Notes: generated by a model from the sequence alone, not told the origin. Counted from the stretch's first letter, positions 1 through 12,120 are shown. The stretch is DNA of 64,000 bases from Prinsepia uniflora (GCA_032719365.1 CM064862.1:82333628-82397627), one strand, 5' to 3'. Program-made: numbers and translations.

Positions 1-716
1 AACTTTGCAGTGATTGGTTGTTTTATACACAGAGATAAGAGTTGTGCAAGGATGTCTCGATAAAAATAAAAAAAAGAATAAACATGTCCACATCTTGAAG
101 GAAGTCAACCATAACGGAGAAATCAGATCTGGGAGGCCCGAGGAATGCATAATGATGACATCTTGTGTTAGTGTATTTTCGTATCATCCGGTCCAACCCA
201 GAGGCGTGATTTGGCTGCCATGGTAATCAGAAACCAGAAAGGTGCTCGAAACATCGACCGAATGAATCTGAATCAAGCCCAAAAGTTAGTCCTAGAAACT
301 CAGCAACAGAACAGGGGATCCAAGTGCAGAACAACGAAACATGTGAAGCTAAAAGGTACTTTAGACTAGGCCGGGCCCGGCCTGGATTGTTCTTAATTTC
401 TAGCATTGTTTGTCACGCTACTTAAACCAGTTTTTATTTCTGAGGGTACAAAACATAACAATAACACTAGAAAGAAGCAAATATTCTTCATACAATTGAC
501 ATAAAGAGAGAAACCGGAAGATAATATGAAGACTGGAGAAACAGTTTGATGGGGAAGAAGGCAGGCTTCAACCCCCTTTGAAAAAGCATCTATTATGAAC
601 AAACATCACAACCACCAAATGCATTACATTAAATACTGACATTCCTATACTACTTTGTCAGCCATTGAGACACCGCTATCTGTCTGCCCCCCGATGGTTT
701 TGAAAGTGAGTGGCCG
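1..716 (-). other. 3' flank and probable 3' UTR of the ALFIN-LIKE gene
   Basis: The stretch just downstream of the minus-strand stop codon (about 390-716) is the likely 3' UTR of the ALFIN-LIKE gene. No second gene is recognised in 1-390; the short open frames there have no family signature. A perfect 16-bp GC palindrome (AGGCCGGGCCCGGCCT) sits at 368-383 and stands out in AT-rich surroundings. The polyadenylation site cannot be fixed by eye. Confidence 0.4.
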
Positions 717-3026
717 CTACTGCCTGCCCCTTTTCAAGCTGCAAGACGGGCATTTGTATTGCTTGATGTTCTCAGCCTTTGCGGGTGTTATCTTCACGCA
801 TTTTCCATGGAACCATCTCTCACAGATGTCACAGCCGATCCAAAATTCATCTGCGTTGTAATTTCCACCACAGCTCCCACAGAGAGTTTCGCTATGTTCA
901 TCATCCTCCTCCTCAAAGCTCTCATCGGGAAGCTTTGGATTGCTTTTCACAAGTCCATCACTGGATCTCTGCAGAGAACAGAAACCATTTAATGGCTACA
1001 GAACAGATATGTATTAACATCTGCAGTACTGAAAAGCGGCTGTAACACATGACATCAATTTGTTTCAGTAACTCTCCAAACAAGACTTGCCCGTTATGAT
1101 CTCCCAAAGACAAAAGAACTTGATGGAAAATAAGGCTTATAGTTTCTGAATTAAGTGAGAACCTTACAGGGAACAGGACATGTAGGAGGGAAAAAGAAAC
1201 GAGCAAGAAATGAAAATAGCTGACCTTTGTGCTGCCTCGAGATTTGCTTCCACTATCCACACTGGGCTTCTCTTTAAGGGGCTTCTTTTCCGTAACAACT
1301 TCAAAGACAGTAGGTAGATCATTGATCAAGCTAAAGAGGCGCTTCCTGTCATTAGGCAGAACAACGCCTCATCAATAAAAGCATTGAAACCACAAACAAA
1401 AATGCATAACATGCTACAATGCAATTACCCTATTAGAACAAATGACGGCACTTAAAAATCTGAGCCATAAAATGATTTTCTCTTTGGTATCTTTAATGCA
1501 GATTGAAGGAAGTGAACCAAGCATAAATACTTCAATGACAACGAACAATTTTGCGTTCATTTCAAGTTTGCAAAGCAAGATGATGAAGAATTAACGAGTA
1601 AACTGAGCTTCCATTTAGATGGGAGTGATTCAACAAAAAAGATGAATTGGCTACTACAAACTAAAAAACTTTCGATCGAATGAATTTGAAATAACTAGAT
1701 GTAGCGCTTTTGAAAGGGATTCAAACTAAATATTATGCACAGATTCATCTGAAACCCATCTGCTTTCTCCATTTTTTTTTTGGTTCAAATACTAGCAATC
1801 CAAGCATACATGGGTTATAATAGTCCAAAACAAAGCCTATGATGTTCTCCAAATTCCTAGATTTGGAATCACTCAATCCAAATGGAATCTAAAGGATTTG
1901 TGTCAGACAATCCACGATTTCAATATTTAATGATCATCAACGAAGATGGCTAGCACTTAAATCAATTTTTCCAATCGTGTTAGTATCCTGCATCAGATAC
2001 TACATAAAACACAAGCAATGTAGACATCTTAGACATACGGATCCACAACAAATAACTAGGAGTACCACCCCTTATCTACCAATTTTTCCAATCGTGTTAG
2101 TATTCTGCATCAGATACTACATAAAACACAAGCAATATAGACATCTTAAACATACGCATCCACAACAAATAACTAGGAGTACCACCCCTTATCTACCTCA
2201 AACACACAGAAAGAACAATGAAAAGAAATTTTACCTCTCATTGCGGTTTAGGCGTGCTCCAAAGTAGAATGCCACAGAAAGAAGCCAAGAGTCACTGTGA
2301 ACCGCAACCAACGAAAGCCAGTCCTTGCGGTTCATTCCATCCCTTGCAAAATTGATCCCAAGTGCCGGCTCAGGAAGCTCCGGAGGCACTTCTTCCGCCG
2401 GAAGTGTCACCTCCCACGTTTCATTTGGGTGTCCATACAGACACAAATTCTCCTTATCTAAACCAACATGAGTGAAAAAACATGAGCTTCGAATCAAACT
2501 AGAAACCAGTTTTTTAGCTTCCACTACAGTGAAATTACTTACTACACTTAAAGTCAAGGCAGCTCCAATTGTAATAAAAAGTAATCAATTCGAATATCAG
2601 GCATTACAGTAAAATTAAGATTAAGCAGAATCTAACCAACAGACAATATCAAGCATCAACAGTAAAACTTTCCATATTCGCATATAATTAAAAAACAAAC
2701 AAACAAACAAAACATATGTGTTTCGAAAGCCAGAGACTTGAGAGAAAAAATGCAAATACAAAAGAGAAATCCAGCAATTGACAAGAGGAAGTCTGATCTA
2801 CAAATTTGGCATTACCTGGATCACATAGTCCGTAGAATTCATCGACATCTATCAGGGACCGAAAAAGCCAAAAAGGTCAGAGATTTTGAAAAAACGAAGA
2901 CAAATTAAGAGAGATTGTGAGAGAAATTGAGGTACCATAAGTTAAAGCCCGAACGACGGCGGCTCTCCGAGCACTGTAATCTTTGAAGATCTCCTCGACG
3001 GTTCGGGGACTGGAGGCCATCTCCAT
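717..3026 (-). CDS. AL1-like: ALFIN-LIKE (AL1/AL2-type) PHD-finger histone reader, five coding exons
   Basis: Coding exons on the minus strand are 2936-3026, 2816-2848, 2235-2457, 1225-1345 and 717-968. All introns are GT-AG, phases join without breaks, and the product is 239 residues, close to the usual ~250 for the family. Residues ~8-135 form the Alfin domain (EEIFKDYSARR, CLYGHPNETWEV, NFARDGMNRKDW, LFSLINDLPT). A variable acidic linker follows. The C-terminal PHD finger has its eight zinc ligands at C186, C189, C202, C205, H210, C213, C229 and C232, and keeps the DEFW and ERW aromatic positions that in this family read H3K4me3. The usual FWICCD is FWIGCD here, but the ligand cysteine is kept. 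The start at 3026 was chosen because family N-termini begin just before (N/S)PRTVEE; a second ATG at 3020 would remove two residues. Known family role: nuclear chromatin reader affecting transcription, including stress and seed genes. Reading GSCGGNY and KRGRQ as AL1/AL2-type is from memory of Arabidopsis paralogues. Confidence 0.93.
1963..2197. repeat. Two-copy tandem duplication (~117 bp unit) in intron 3
   Basis: Copy 1 starts at about 1963 and copy 2 at about 2080. Both run from CAATTTTTCCAATCGTGTTA to a CTTATCTACC end, with only a few substitutions between them. The repeat lies wholly inside the third intron (1346-2234) of the ALFIN-LIKE gene, near its donor side, and does not affect coding sequence. 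High identity suggests a fairly recent duplication. Confidence 0.9.
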
Positions 3027-3300
3027 GGGATCTAAAACGAGGCGTTTTGGGAGAAACGGGAATTTAGTGTTAAGGATTGAGTGCAGGAGGCGAGTTGGAA
3101 TTAGAGAGAGGGAAGGGCGAGAGCATGAAGAGAGATCGAAGAAGAAAGATGCACGTAAACGTGGAACAAGAGAGGAAGATGAAGAAGAAGAAGCGAGAGA
3201 GAGACAAACAAGTTGTTGTTTAGGTCGCGGATACTTGATAAAGCCACTCCCTACTATAGAATCTAAAACCAAACTCCAAAATTGTGCTATTTAGCAAAGG
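3027..3300 (-). promoter_or_regulatory. 5' UTR / proximal promoter of the ALFIN-LIKE gene
   Basis: Upstream of the start codon the minus strand is pyrimidine-rich (TC/TTC tracts around 3170-3215), as is common in plant leaders. The reading frame is open upstream to 3272, but that extension (serine-rich, no family match) is probably untranslated leader. No clear TATA box is fixed. Beyond 3300 the sequence turns strongly AT-rich. Confidence 0.45.
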
Positions 3301-3619
3301 TATATCAGTTTTATATGGAGGCCTCTATTTGTATTTTACTTTTCATGTTGACCCCAAGTTTCTCAGTTTTTTATTTTCTACATCCCTAAGACCTAGTCCA
3401 TCAAGCCAATCATTGACCCGACCGATTCAGTTATGGCTTTGGAGGTAAGTTGTATGATGTATGTAAAATTTTCTTGTATTGTATTTTTGTGTTTTAAAAT
3501 TTGGTATCGTCAAGTTCATATTCGTATCAATACATTCTGTAATTTGAGTAATTTTGTAAATTGTAATTTTAACATACATTTTTTAATTTTAATGTGTACG
3601 TGATGTAATTAATTTTAGG
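3300..3619. other. AT-rich intergenic spacer
   Basis: This is AT-rich spacer between the ALFIN-LIKE promoter and the first Mutator-like element. No open frame with family character, tandem array or hairpin of note is visible. Confidence 0.5.
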
Positions 3620-4109
3620 ATAAATATGATAAAAATAGTCAAATTATATTGATTATTTCAAATTTATATTTTAAATATGAAAATTAGATTTTAAATATCT
3701 AAATTATCAAAACATAATATCAAGTATCCACCGTTAACATTTTATTAAAAATTTAAGTGTCTAAATGACATTTGTGGGAAGTTTTTTTTTTAAAACCGAT
3801 GTGGCGTCATAGAAAAAAATATATTAAAAGTAATTAATAAAAATTTTAAATTAATAAACAAAAAAATTTAGAAAATACAGAAACAAAACCAAAATCAAAG
3901 CCCTCCTTCTCCGTCCTTTCCTTTCTTCTCTCACCAAAAGAGAGACAGAACCCATCACCATCACATCTGGCTAGTATCGATTTCTCTTGAAGCGAGCCAT
4001 CAGATTGGTTAAATTCATACTATAAGGAGCGTAGATGAAATCCAATTTCATCCCAATCTCACCCACCACAATGTAATAATCACTGTGCCTCTTAACAGAT
4101 CTTTATTAA

Positions 4110-4290
4110 CCTTCTCTATACGCCCAGAATCCTAAACCGAGCTCAAAAACGAAAGCGCCACAAACCTCGCCTGCGAGTCCCCAGCGACGACAAGCCACAA
4201 TCCATAAAGCGGATCAGAGGCATCAAGCGACCCAGTTTCTGAAACCCACATGAAGAGACGGCAGAGAAAGGAGCCCAAGTCCAAGACTTG
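4110..4290 (-). pseudogene. Coding-like fragment on the minus strand, family unassigned
   Basis: The minus strand reads as an open stretch with natural amino-acid usage (segments such as SETGSLDASDPLYGLWLVVAG and GDSQARFVALSFLSSV) ending at a stop near 4115. It lacks a start codon in context and is not continued on either side. It is probably an exon fragment captured together with the adjacent PPR piece. I do not recognise the family with confidence. Confidence 0.3.
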
Positions 4291-4296
4291 TCGTAA

Positions 4297-4974
4297 TTGA
4301 TGGTGTTGTTTTCGAGAGGGTTGAAATTGGTGGGAGGCAGTGACCTCCCTTACGATGTCGTGAAGGTGATGGGTCGTCCTCCGCCTTCCTCAATTTTCGT
4401 TAGGAGATGGGCAGGGCTTTGTAGAGAAGGCATTCAAGTTCATTGCAGGGTCGTCTCGCTTGGGTTCAGTTTGAATTTATTTTTAGGGAGCTTCCTTGCC
4501 TCTATTTGCATCTGGGACTAGAAAATGCAGCAATGAAGCTGTTTGATGAATTGTTTGGCCGAAACTTGGCAATTTGTTACTGCGTGGGTTTTGTGAGCTG
4601 GGGCGATTGAATGAGTTATGTGGTATATATTGCAGGATGAAATTGAATGGTGCGCAACCAAATGGGCTTTCTTATTGTTATTTGATTCGTGGTTGTAGTA
4701 ATTGGAGGCTCTTAGATGAAGGAAATAAATTGCATTGCCACGCTGTTAAGGACAGATGGGTAGAATCGAACATATTTTTATTTGTACTCTTGTTGGGGGA
4801 GCTTCGTTGATTTGAAGCTATTCTGACGGAGGATGTCATTTCATGGAATTCAATTATCTGGGTCTACACTGAAAATGGTTTTCTGCTTGATGCTTTAGAG
4901 TTGTTTGCTAGGATGCAGTTTTGGGAGAAGAGGCCATCAATCCGTTCATTTGTAGGGCTTTTGGATTTAGCTAG
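4297..4974 (+). pseudogene. Broken PPR (pentatricopeptide repeat) gene fragment
   Basis: Three frames in succession read like one plant organelle RNA-processing PPR protein: EGIQVHCRVVSLGF, then LLRGFCELGRLNELCGIYCRM with MKLNGAQPNGLSYCYLIRGC and LDEGNKLHCHAVKD, then TEDVISWNSIIWVYTENGF and LLDALELFARMQF. These match the alternating helix pattern and the VISWNSII / GxQxHCxVVK motifs of PLS-type PPR repeats. The frame is broken at about 4521 and again near 4810, with stops, and the piece ends near 4974. A full PPR gene would be several times longer and have many more repeats, so this is a non-functional fragment. It sits between inverted AT-rich arms, which suggests capture by a transposon. 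Confidence 0.75.
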
Positions 4975-5315
4975 TTAATATTAAGTCGTCGTCATCTCCA
5001 CCGGCGGCTGGAACAGCAGCCGAAGCCTTGCCACTGCCAGTTTCGACTCTGCCATGGTCTTAAATTTTGATTTTGATTTTGATTTTTTTTTTAATTTCTA
5101 ATTTTTGGTATTTTATTAGTTTTGTTTGTTTATATGGTATCATGTCGGCCAAATCAAGGCCCGACTTAGTGACTTAATATAGATTTTTTTAATAGATTGC
5201 TAATAGCAGGTATTTAGGTGTTGTGTTTAGATAATTTGGATACTTAGAATTTAATTGTCACAATTAAGGTACAAATTTAAAATGACCCTTAAAATTTAGG
5301 GATTTTGACCTTACG

Positions 5316-6934
5316 TGTCTTGGTTTTTATTATTTAGAAAGTACGAACTCTGGGACCTTAAGTATTGGAGGTTGGGGCCGGCTTTTACGAAGGGCTAAAA
5401 GGGCGTAAACTCTGGCCCAAAATGATGTAGGATCCAAAAGTATTAATATGTTATATATTAAAAAAGAAAAAAGAATTGAAGAATTTAGATGCGTATATTG
5501 AAATACCGAAACAAAGTTAAAAGTTGAGTTGAGCCCTCCCTTCAAATCTACATTAAATATGTGAATTAATAATACATTTTATATTTTTAGTTTTAAAATA
5601 TTTGGACTGACCCCGTTAGAGGTAATTTATATGGTGAGCAACCATGAGGCCTTAAGTTAAATCGTAATGACTTATGTTTTAGATTATGTCAAAAATTGTT
5701 ACTCGTGGTGCATATGTTGTAGTGATGGTCATATGCGTTTTTTTTCTTCTAAGGATATAGATATGTCCATATATAAAATAAGGATATAAAATGGGCAGAT
5801 ACTCGTGTACAATAAATATATATTCAATTTTTAGGGTTATCTTATTTCACCCATTAGGTAATGCAATGGACAATAGGTACTCATGATTTTGATTACAAAT
5901 TATAAATTCAAATTTATAACGAAAAAACAAAATAAGTAGGATGTTTATGCGGCTTAATTATTATCACCAACGCTTGGAAGAAAAAAATTATCATTATCAA
6001 CCACATCTTAAACATTAACATCATTATTATCAAATGTGCCAAATTCATTAATCATATAAGCTAATTTAAATTATGGATAATGAGTATATTTTTAACTAAA
6101 TCGGTATTAAATACCTAAGGGTAAATCCTGATCTTACATGATGGGTAATCTTTAGTCATTTAAATTTTGGCTCATTTAAACAATACTCATGCACATCCCT
6201 AATATGTTGTCTCAACTCTCATGTTTGAATAATTTTATATAAAAAAAAAAGCTTCCGTACGAGCATATGAAAAAGTAAAGGATTTGATTCCTCAAGTCCA
6301 AGTCTATATAGGTGACTACTTCTGAGAGCTATAACAAGAAACAAAATTCGCGAGGCGCTTTCTTATTAACACAAGACTTTAAAGTAAAGGTAATAATAAG
6401 TTAAAAATGGTCGGTGAGGTTAACATTATTGTCATTTTTATGGATTGTGGTTCAATTTTGTTCTCAGTTGTTGCACGGGGGATATCAAATTCCAAACATC
6501 AAATTTAAATTTAATGATTGACGTGGTAATTTGATAATTATATAGTTTTACATTCTACCTGATATGTCAAATTAAATTATTATTTTAAATGAAAGTAGGA
6601 AATAAACTGGAAAGAAAAAGAAGGAAACAAAATAAAAAAAGAAAATAATAAATGAAAGTAACTACCAGCTGTTTTAAAAAAATAATAAAATATTCATTTG
6701 ACATGTTACTTTTGAGATGTCAAAAATAACAGCTGAACCACCATCCTTCATTCCACATCAGCTTTGACAATTCGGTTGGACTGGTGTGAGATGTTATTTA
6801 TAGCCGTTAAATATCTATGTGACACTTTTGACATATCGGTTGGAGATGCTCTTAGAGATAAAATTACTCAATTATGTTCCAATTTGTGGCTTGTGTAGTT
6901 TGAAAACAAAAAATTTAAGAAAAATTAAATAAAA
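5316..6934. other. AT-rich intergenic spacer, possible decayed DNA-transposon remnants
   Basis: No gene is supported here. Around 5330-5420 a GC-rich patch resembles decayed transposon sequence. Around 6470-6855 there is a block ending in GGTTGGAGATGCTCTTAG, a type of end common on plant MITEs, but its matching inverted partner was not found. Both are weak calls. Confidence 0.35.
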
Positions 6935-8640
6935 GTGTCAAAATTATTAGGTTTATTTCAAAAAATACTCAAACTATAAAAGTATATTTTTCGTATCCAA
7001 ACTATACGACGATTAACAAATCAACACCTCCGTTAAATTTTTCATCAAATTTTCTATTAAAAATACACGTGCCAATTATTTAATCTAGTTAATACATATG
7101 TAGCCAAAATTATAATGGCATTTTCCTCATTTTACTATTTTATCTTCCTTTCTTCATCATCGTCTTTCTCAATTCATCATATTCATCCTTCCTCATGAAT
7201 CATGAATCATCTTAGGAAAAAAAAATATCAATCATCATCTCCTCTCTCTTCCCGAATCTGAATCCAAAATCCAAATCCAATTCAGTTTCTAAAAGAAACA
7301 AAAACAAAAAATCACCATGTCCTCTCTCTTTCCGAATCTGAGACCAAAATCCAAGTCTATTTCAAATTTTTAAAAAAAAAAAACAAAAAAAAACAAACAA
7401 ACAAACAAACAATGGTTTGAACAGGGAAGAAGCAGAGGTTGCATCGTTGTTGCTCCCAAATCCAAGGCAATGGAGAATCGAGATTGAAATGTCTCCCAAA
7501 TTTGACCCGGTTGAGGCTGAGCTTGCCATCGCGAGGCCAGAAAATTGGTGTTTCAGGCGAAGACGAGGTCTGCGGAGATGATGGGTTGTCTTCAGATTCG
7601 GAGCTAGTGATGATGGAAGACGATAAACAGAAGGCCGGTGGTCCTGCTTCTGCAACTTCTGGTGTTATTGCAGATTATTGATGATGATCTTGGGTAGGTT
7701 CTAGAATTTTAGAACTCCAATTGAGACCGGCGATAAGATTCCCGATCCAGTCGAGGCTGAGCTTGCCATCAGGCAGCCAGAAAATTGGGGTTTCAAGCGG
7801 ATGCGAGAGCTGCGGCGATGATGGGTTGTCTTCAGATTCGGAGTTGGTGACGATGGAAGACGATGAATCGAAGACGGATGGTCCTGATTCGGAGTTGGAG
7901 AGGTGGATCCGACGCCAATATTCTTCGACGAAATGAGAATCGTACCAAAATCGGCGTTGAAAGATGAGCATCTGTCCAATTTATCGTTGGATTTCAGGTC
8001 ATGTAAATGGGATGATGTTGAAGACTACTTTTGGTGATGATGGAAATGGGGCCTTGGGGTTTTGAATTCTTCAACAAATTTTGGAGTGTCCAGAGTGGTC
8101 TGAGATTTGTCAATCAGTAATCATCTCTGTAATTTATCTAATTAATCTAGTATTATTATTAAATTATCACTTTGTAAACTCGTCTTTAAATCTCAAGCAT
8201 TATGATTATCAATCTTGCATGGTTTTGTGTTAGATCCTAATTTTTACTGAGATGATTAAATTGGATTTGGATTTTGGTTTCCGGGAAGAGATGGGAGATG
8301 ATGATTTTTTTTCCAAAGAAAGTGAATTGGATTTGAACTTTGGTTTGATATGATGATTGATATGTTTTTTCCAAGTTGATTGATGATCGTTGAAAATGGA
8401 TGAAGATGAAGATGAAGAAGGGAAGAGGCCGATAAAGATAAAATAGTCAAATGACAAAAATTTCCTAATAATTTTGGTTAAATTTGTGCTAACTAAATTA
8501 AATAATTATTATGTATATATTAAATAGAAAATTGAATGAAAAATCTAATGGAAGTATTGATTTGTTAGTTGTTATATAATTTAGGTAAAAAAAAACAGTT
8601 TTTATAATTGAGATATATTTTCCCCTAATAATTTGAAATA
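6935..8640. mobile_element. Candidate Pack-MULE with ~190-bp terminal inverted repeats
   Basis: Left arm 6962-7150 and right arm 8436-8621 are inverted copies of each other at roughly 75% identity by hand alignment, nearly equal in length (189 and 186 bp). Similarity reaches outward to about 6938 and 8638. The arms are AT-rich, while the interior (7200-8430) is more GC-balanced and contains a duplicated coding-like stretch. No transposase is visible, so the element would be non-autonomous. A target duplication was not resolved, and the ends are approximate. Confidence 0.55.
7490..7940 (+). repeat. Duplicated acidic coding-like segment inside the second Pack-MULE
   Basis: Segment ~7497-7655 is repeated at ~7743-7895, diverged but clearly alignable. 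One shared frame reads RLSLPSGSQKIGV, then GDDGLSSDSELVTMEDDE, and runs on to ELERWIRRQYSSTK before a stop at 7936. The peptide is acidic and serine-rich with no family I recognise. Lack of a coherent start and duplication within a transposon argue that this is a captured exon, not a working gene. Confidence 0.5.
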
Positions 8641-9334
8641 TTAAAAAATTAATAGTAATTAATGAGTTTCTCTTTCTAATATTTATTTTCAGTTTCCTTC
8701 TTGATTCCTTACTCTTCATATCACTACTACTCTTCTTTATACATTCTATCTCTCATAATTTTTTAATATTTCAAGCACGAAAAATAATAAGTGAAAAAGA
8801 TATTACTATACAAGCCATACAAATGTTAAAATTTTAAGCAATATTTTATATTTTATTTTCATTTACATAAGAAAATATATTGGATATTGCAATTTCAAGC
8901 TAAATTTTATTGTATAAAGGTCTATAAAAATAAGAATATTAATGTTAAATGTGTCTTGACTATTTTGTGTGTGTCTATGTCGTTGTGTGCGTAATATGCT
9001 AAAATTTTAGACTTAGATATATTTTATTTTAATGTCCAATGCTTAATCCATATCGTACTCGTATCGTAAGTAATCAATTTTTGTCGTGTTGTACCATGTC
9101 AGCCCAGCCCATTTGCAACCTCCACCCTAAATCGACTTGTATACAATCCAAACAGAAGTAGGAGACACCGAGACACCTTCGGGTTTGTGGGCCTGATAAT
9201 CACGTGCTATATGAATACCCCAAATAGAAGTAGGAGACCACGTGTACTGAAAGCCCAATGGACTCTTTCGCTTCTTTAAAACTTATTAGGGCCTCTAGTT
9301 AATAACTTTAAATTATTATGAAATTAAGTGATTC
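8641..9334. other. AT-rich spacer
   Basis: This is AT-rich sequence without supported genes, ending at the TSD of the first LTR at 9335-9339. A G homopolymer (14 G) just inside that LTR at 9399-9412 marks the base-composition change. Confidence 0.5.
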
Positions 9335-9339
9335 AAAAT

Positions 9340-12115
9340 TGTAACGACCCGAACTTTCGTAATTATTATTTTATTACAAAATGACAATTTTGCCCCGAGG
9401 GGGGGGGGGGGGAGTTGACTTTTACCCCTGGAAATAATTAGGACTTTGACCCATGACCGTGACGTAGGTTAAGACGTCACGAGTTCATAGGCAGGTCGCA
9501 CGTTCGATTCCGACGTTCGAGGAAGAAGTAGTGACGTTCGGAAGTCGAGGGGTATTTTGGTAATTTGGACAAAGAGGGGCAAAATGTTGACTTTTGACCC
9601 GGGAAGTCCAACGGACGAGGGCCAAGGACCGTTACGTAGGTCGTGTCAATACGAATCCGTAGACGGGCGGCACGCCAAAATCGGACGTACGACGAAAAAG
9701 TTATGGTCACGGACGTAATCGCGATTAACCGAACTAACCGAGACCCGGATTAAAATATTATTAAATTAATAGAATCTGATTACTTTAATCAAACCAATAT
9801 GGACCCTTGGATGAGTGACACGTGTCACTCATCCCCTACATTCCCTAAAACAAGGATCTATGTTGGCCATTTACTTAATTAATTAATTTCTCTCCTCAAA
9901 TCCTCACCATTGATCCTATACTCAGACTCAATCTCAGCCCTTGATTCCATCTACTCATTCTGTTTTAAAACCATCAGAGATTCACCCTCACATTTTCATT
10001 CTCTCAAAACCGTGTAACACTCTCACCCTTTGAACAAACACTCCACCACCTCTCAGCCTCAACCCACACATCAGACACCACCAGACCATCCACCACTTTC
10101 ACCAGACACGGCCACCACCACCACGGCCGCCCTGCACGGCCGGGAAATCTCCCAAACCCAAAAGGAACCCGAACAGCCCAAAACCATCCAATCGTCCAAA
10201 CCTTCACACCTGGACTCGAACAAACGCAGGGATAGGTAGACTAGGACGGCTGGACGACTCAGACCCAGACTGGACGGGCCACGACGGCGACACGGCGGCG
10301 GTAAGCCCAAAACCCGTGAGACCCTGATTTTCTTCCCTTCCTCGAAACGGTTGTTTTTGACGTTGACATTGTTTGGTTGCTTTTGAGACATACCTAGGGG
10401 ACCTAGACGACCATTTTGGACCAAGACCTGTGACTGGAAACTTGTCGACTCGCCGGAGAAGATAACCAGAGCCGGCAGCTAGTCTTCCCGTCGATTTTCA
10501 GGTGGTTTCTTCAACCTAAAGTCTCGTTTTGATTTCACAGAACCATAGAGCATGTTGTGACGAGTTCATAGGAACAAATCCCACCAGAAATGGTGGTCGG
10601 GTTGATGAGAACTGATTGGGTTGAACCGTGGGTCTACGGTGACCCGGTTCTCAGAGCCGATTACTGTAGATGCTGACGTCATCATGTCAGAAAACAGTCA
10701 GACCAGGGACTAATGGACTGCTGACACGTGTCCTCTGACACTGTTAGTGATGACGTCAGCATTACTGTAGCACAGTTGACCAGAGAGTTGACCAGCGCGT
10801 GGGGGCGAGTGTGAACAGTGTTTTGTGTGGGACTAGGACCATTTTCAAGGTTTCGACGATACGAATCCAATGGCGGTGGTTTCGTGTCGATCGGAGATCG
10901 TTAGGTTGGTCAAATTAGGGTTTGAAGCCTTGGGAAGCGTGTTCGGACGGCTTTCCCGGGCCGGTTTCAGTCTAGGGTTTCTTAGTTGTTTAGTAGGGAC
11001 TTAAAGTGACCTTTACGTATGGTTTGGACATGACAGGAATCGTACTTTAACACTTGGACGAGGCTTTACGCTCGGGATTGCAGCAGGATTGTACTGTGAG
11101 TGGGCCTTTGATTTCACTAAACCTCGGCATGCATAACTGTTTTACTTTCTATTATATCTATATGTGATTCAAGTAAAAGTATCTATTTATCCTGAGTATG
11201 ATTTATGGCACGTATTACGATGTTTGGGCATGAGACCCGTCTGGTTGTTTATGCACGGTTTTGAGTCATGTATATGTATAATGGATTTCGATATTTATCT
11301 TTGGTACTGCACTGTATAGATCTACCCTAGGATACTGTCTCCTCCGGATGTAGGTATCCCGGAGTGGTCACAGCGCATTGCCTGTGAGGAGTCATTCTAC
11401 GGAGGGACCAGACCGTAGAGTGACTCAGGAGCAGGATTGCTACTATTGGACGTCTGGGACGTCAGACATCTAGAATGCCATACTCGGACTGGGTTCGGGA
11501 TTTGGACTCGGGATTGAGACCCCGGGTGGCACGCGTAGCCTTGGGACTGTGACCTTATTAGGCGTCTGGGACGTCGGGCATCTGGGATGTCAGGGTTGGA
11601 TGTATAGTGCAGTGACTGAGATTATATTATGTTGATATTATTCTGCTTATGATTATATGATTTTGCGGTTTTTGATACTGATGCATGCTTTTCGGAAAAC
11701 GGAGGGGAAAATCTATTTGTTTTCGAGATGGTAAACTATTTTGTAAACCTTGAATTTCGGCCCACTCACCTTTGTTGTTTTACTACCCCTCCAGGTGGTG
11801 CTGTTGAGGAGGAAGATGAGGAGGATCCCGAGGAAGAGGCATAGGTTTATGTTGCGCACCTGAACCCTACTGCTGGGTAGGTTGGCACGTAGAATGTCTA
11901 GATTCGTGCTCAATAAACTGTATTCAGGAACTATCCCTTGTCTGACACTGTTTGTATTCGGATATTTTGTGTGGCGTGCTATGTATGACTTAAATTTGGA
12001 TTTTCTTTATGCATTTGAATTCTTAAGGGTAATTTTGGTATTTTGTTGTCGGGTGTCAGACGGGAGCAGGGCACGTCCCCGGGTGGTCCCAGGGGGATCG
12101 GGGCGGGTCCTGTCA
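9340..12115 (+). mobile_element. Solo LTR, Gypsy-like, subfamily A (S1)
   Basis: It begins TGTAACGACCCGAAC and ends GGCGGGTCCTGTCA. A perfect 5-bp duplication AAAAT flanks it (9335-9339 and 12116-12120). No primer site, coding region or second LTR is present, so it is a solo LTR of 2776 bp. Inside are two TGACGTCA palindromes (10674, 10751), an inverted border motif pair (11096-11106 and 11759-11769), short hairpins (11449-11463, 11561-11591) and a putative acidic exon (11795-11844). The copy at 59478-62348 is its close relative. Confidence 0.9.
11096..11844 (+). other. Intron-like module plus short acidic terminal exon in S1
   Basis: A strong donor-like GTGAGTGG at 11096 and an acceptor-like CCCCTCCAG ending at 11794 enclose 699 bp. 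The following 50 bp (11795-11844) read, in phase 2, GAVEEEDEEDPEEEA and a TAG stop. Equivalent positions in four other copies give the same frame, acidic bias and EA-stop ending. Whether it is ever spliced or translated is unknown. Confidence 0.4.
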
Positions 12116-12120
12116 AAAAT

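Larger units (their letters stand above)
3620..5315. mobile_element. Candidate Pack-MULE (non-autonomous Mutator-like element) carrying gene fragments
   Basis: Segments 3653-3715 and 5223-5285 are inverted repeats of each other at roughly 75% identity over 63 bp by hand alignment. Similarity extends outward to about 3625 and 5310. Between these AT-rich arms lies much more GC-balanced, coding-like DNA: a coding-like stretch on the minus strand (3900-4290), a PPR-gene fragment (4297-4974), and a small GC-rich piece (4983-5057). Long diverged TIRs enclosing unrelated gene fragments are the hallmark of Pack-MULEs. The exact ends and the expected 9-bp target duplication could not be fixed by eye, so the boundaries are approximate. 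Confidence 0.5.

Noticed and set aside
6470..6855. MITE ending in GGTTGGAGATGCTCTTAG
   Set aside because: The matching inverted end and target duplication were not found, so it was not called as an element.
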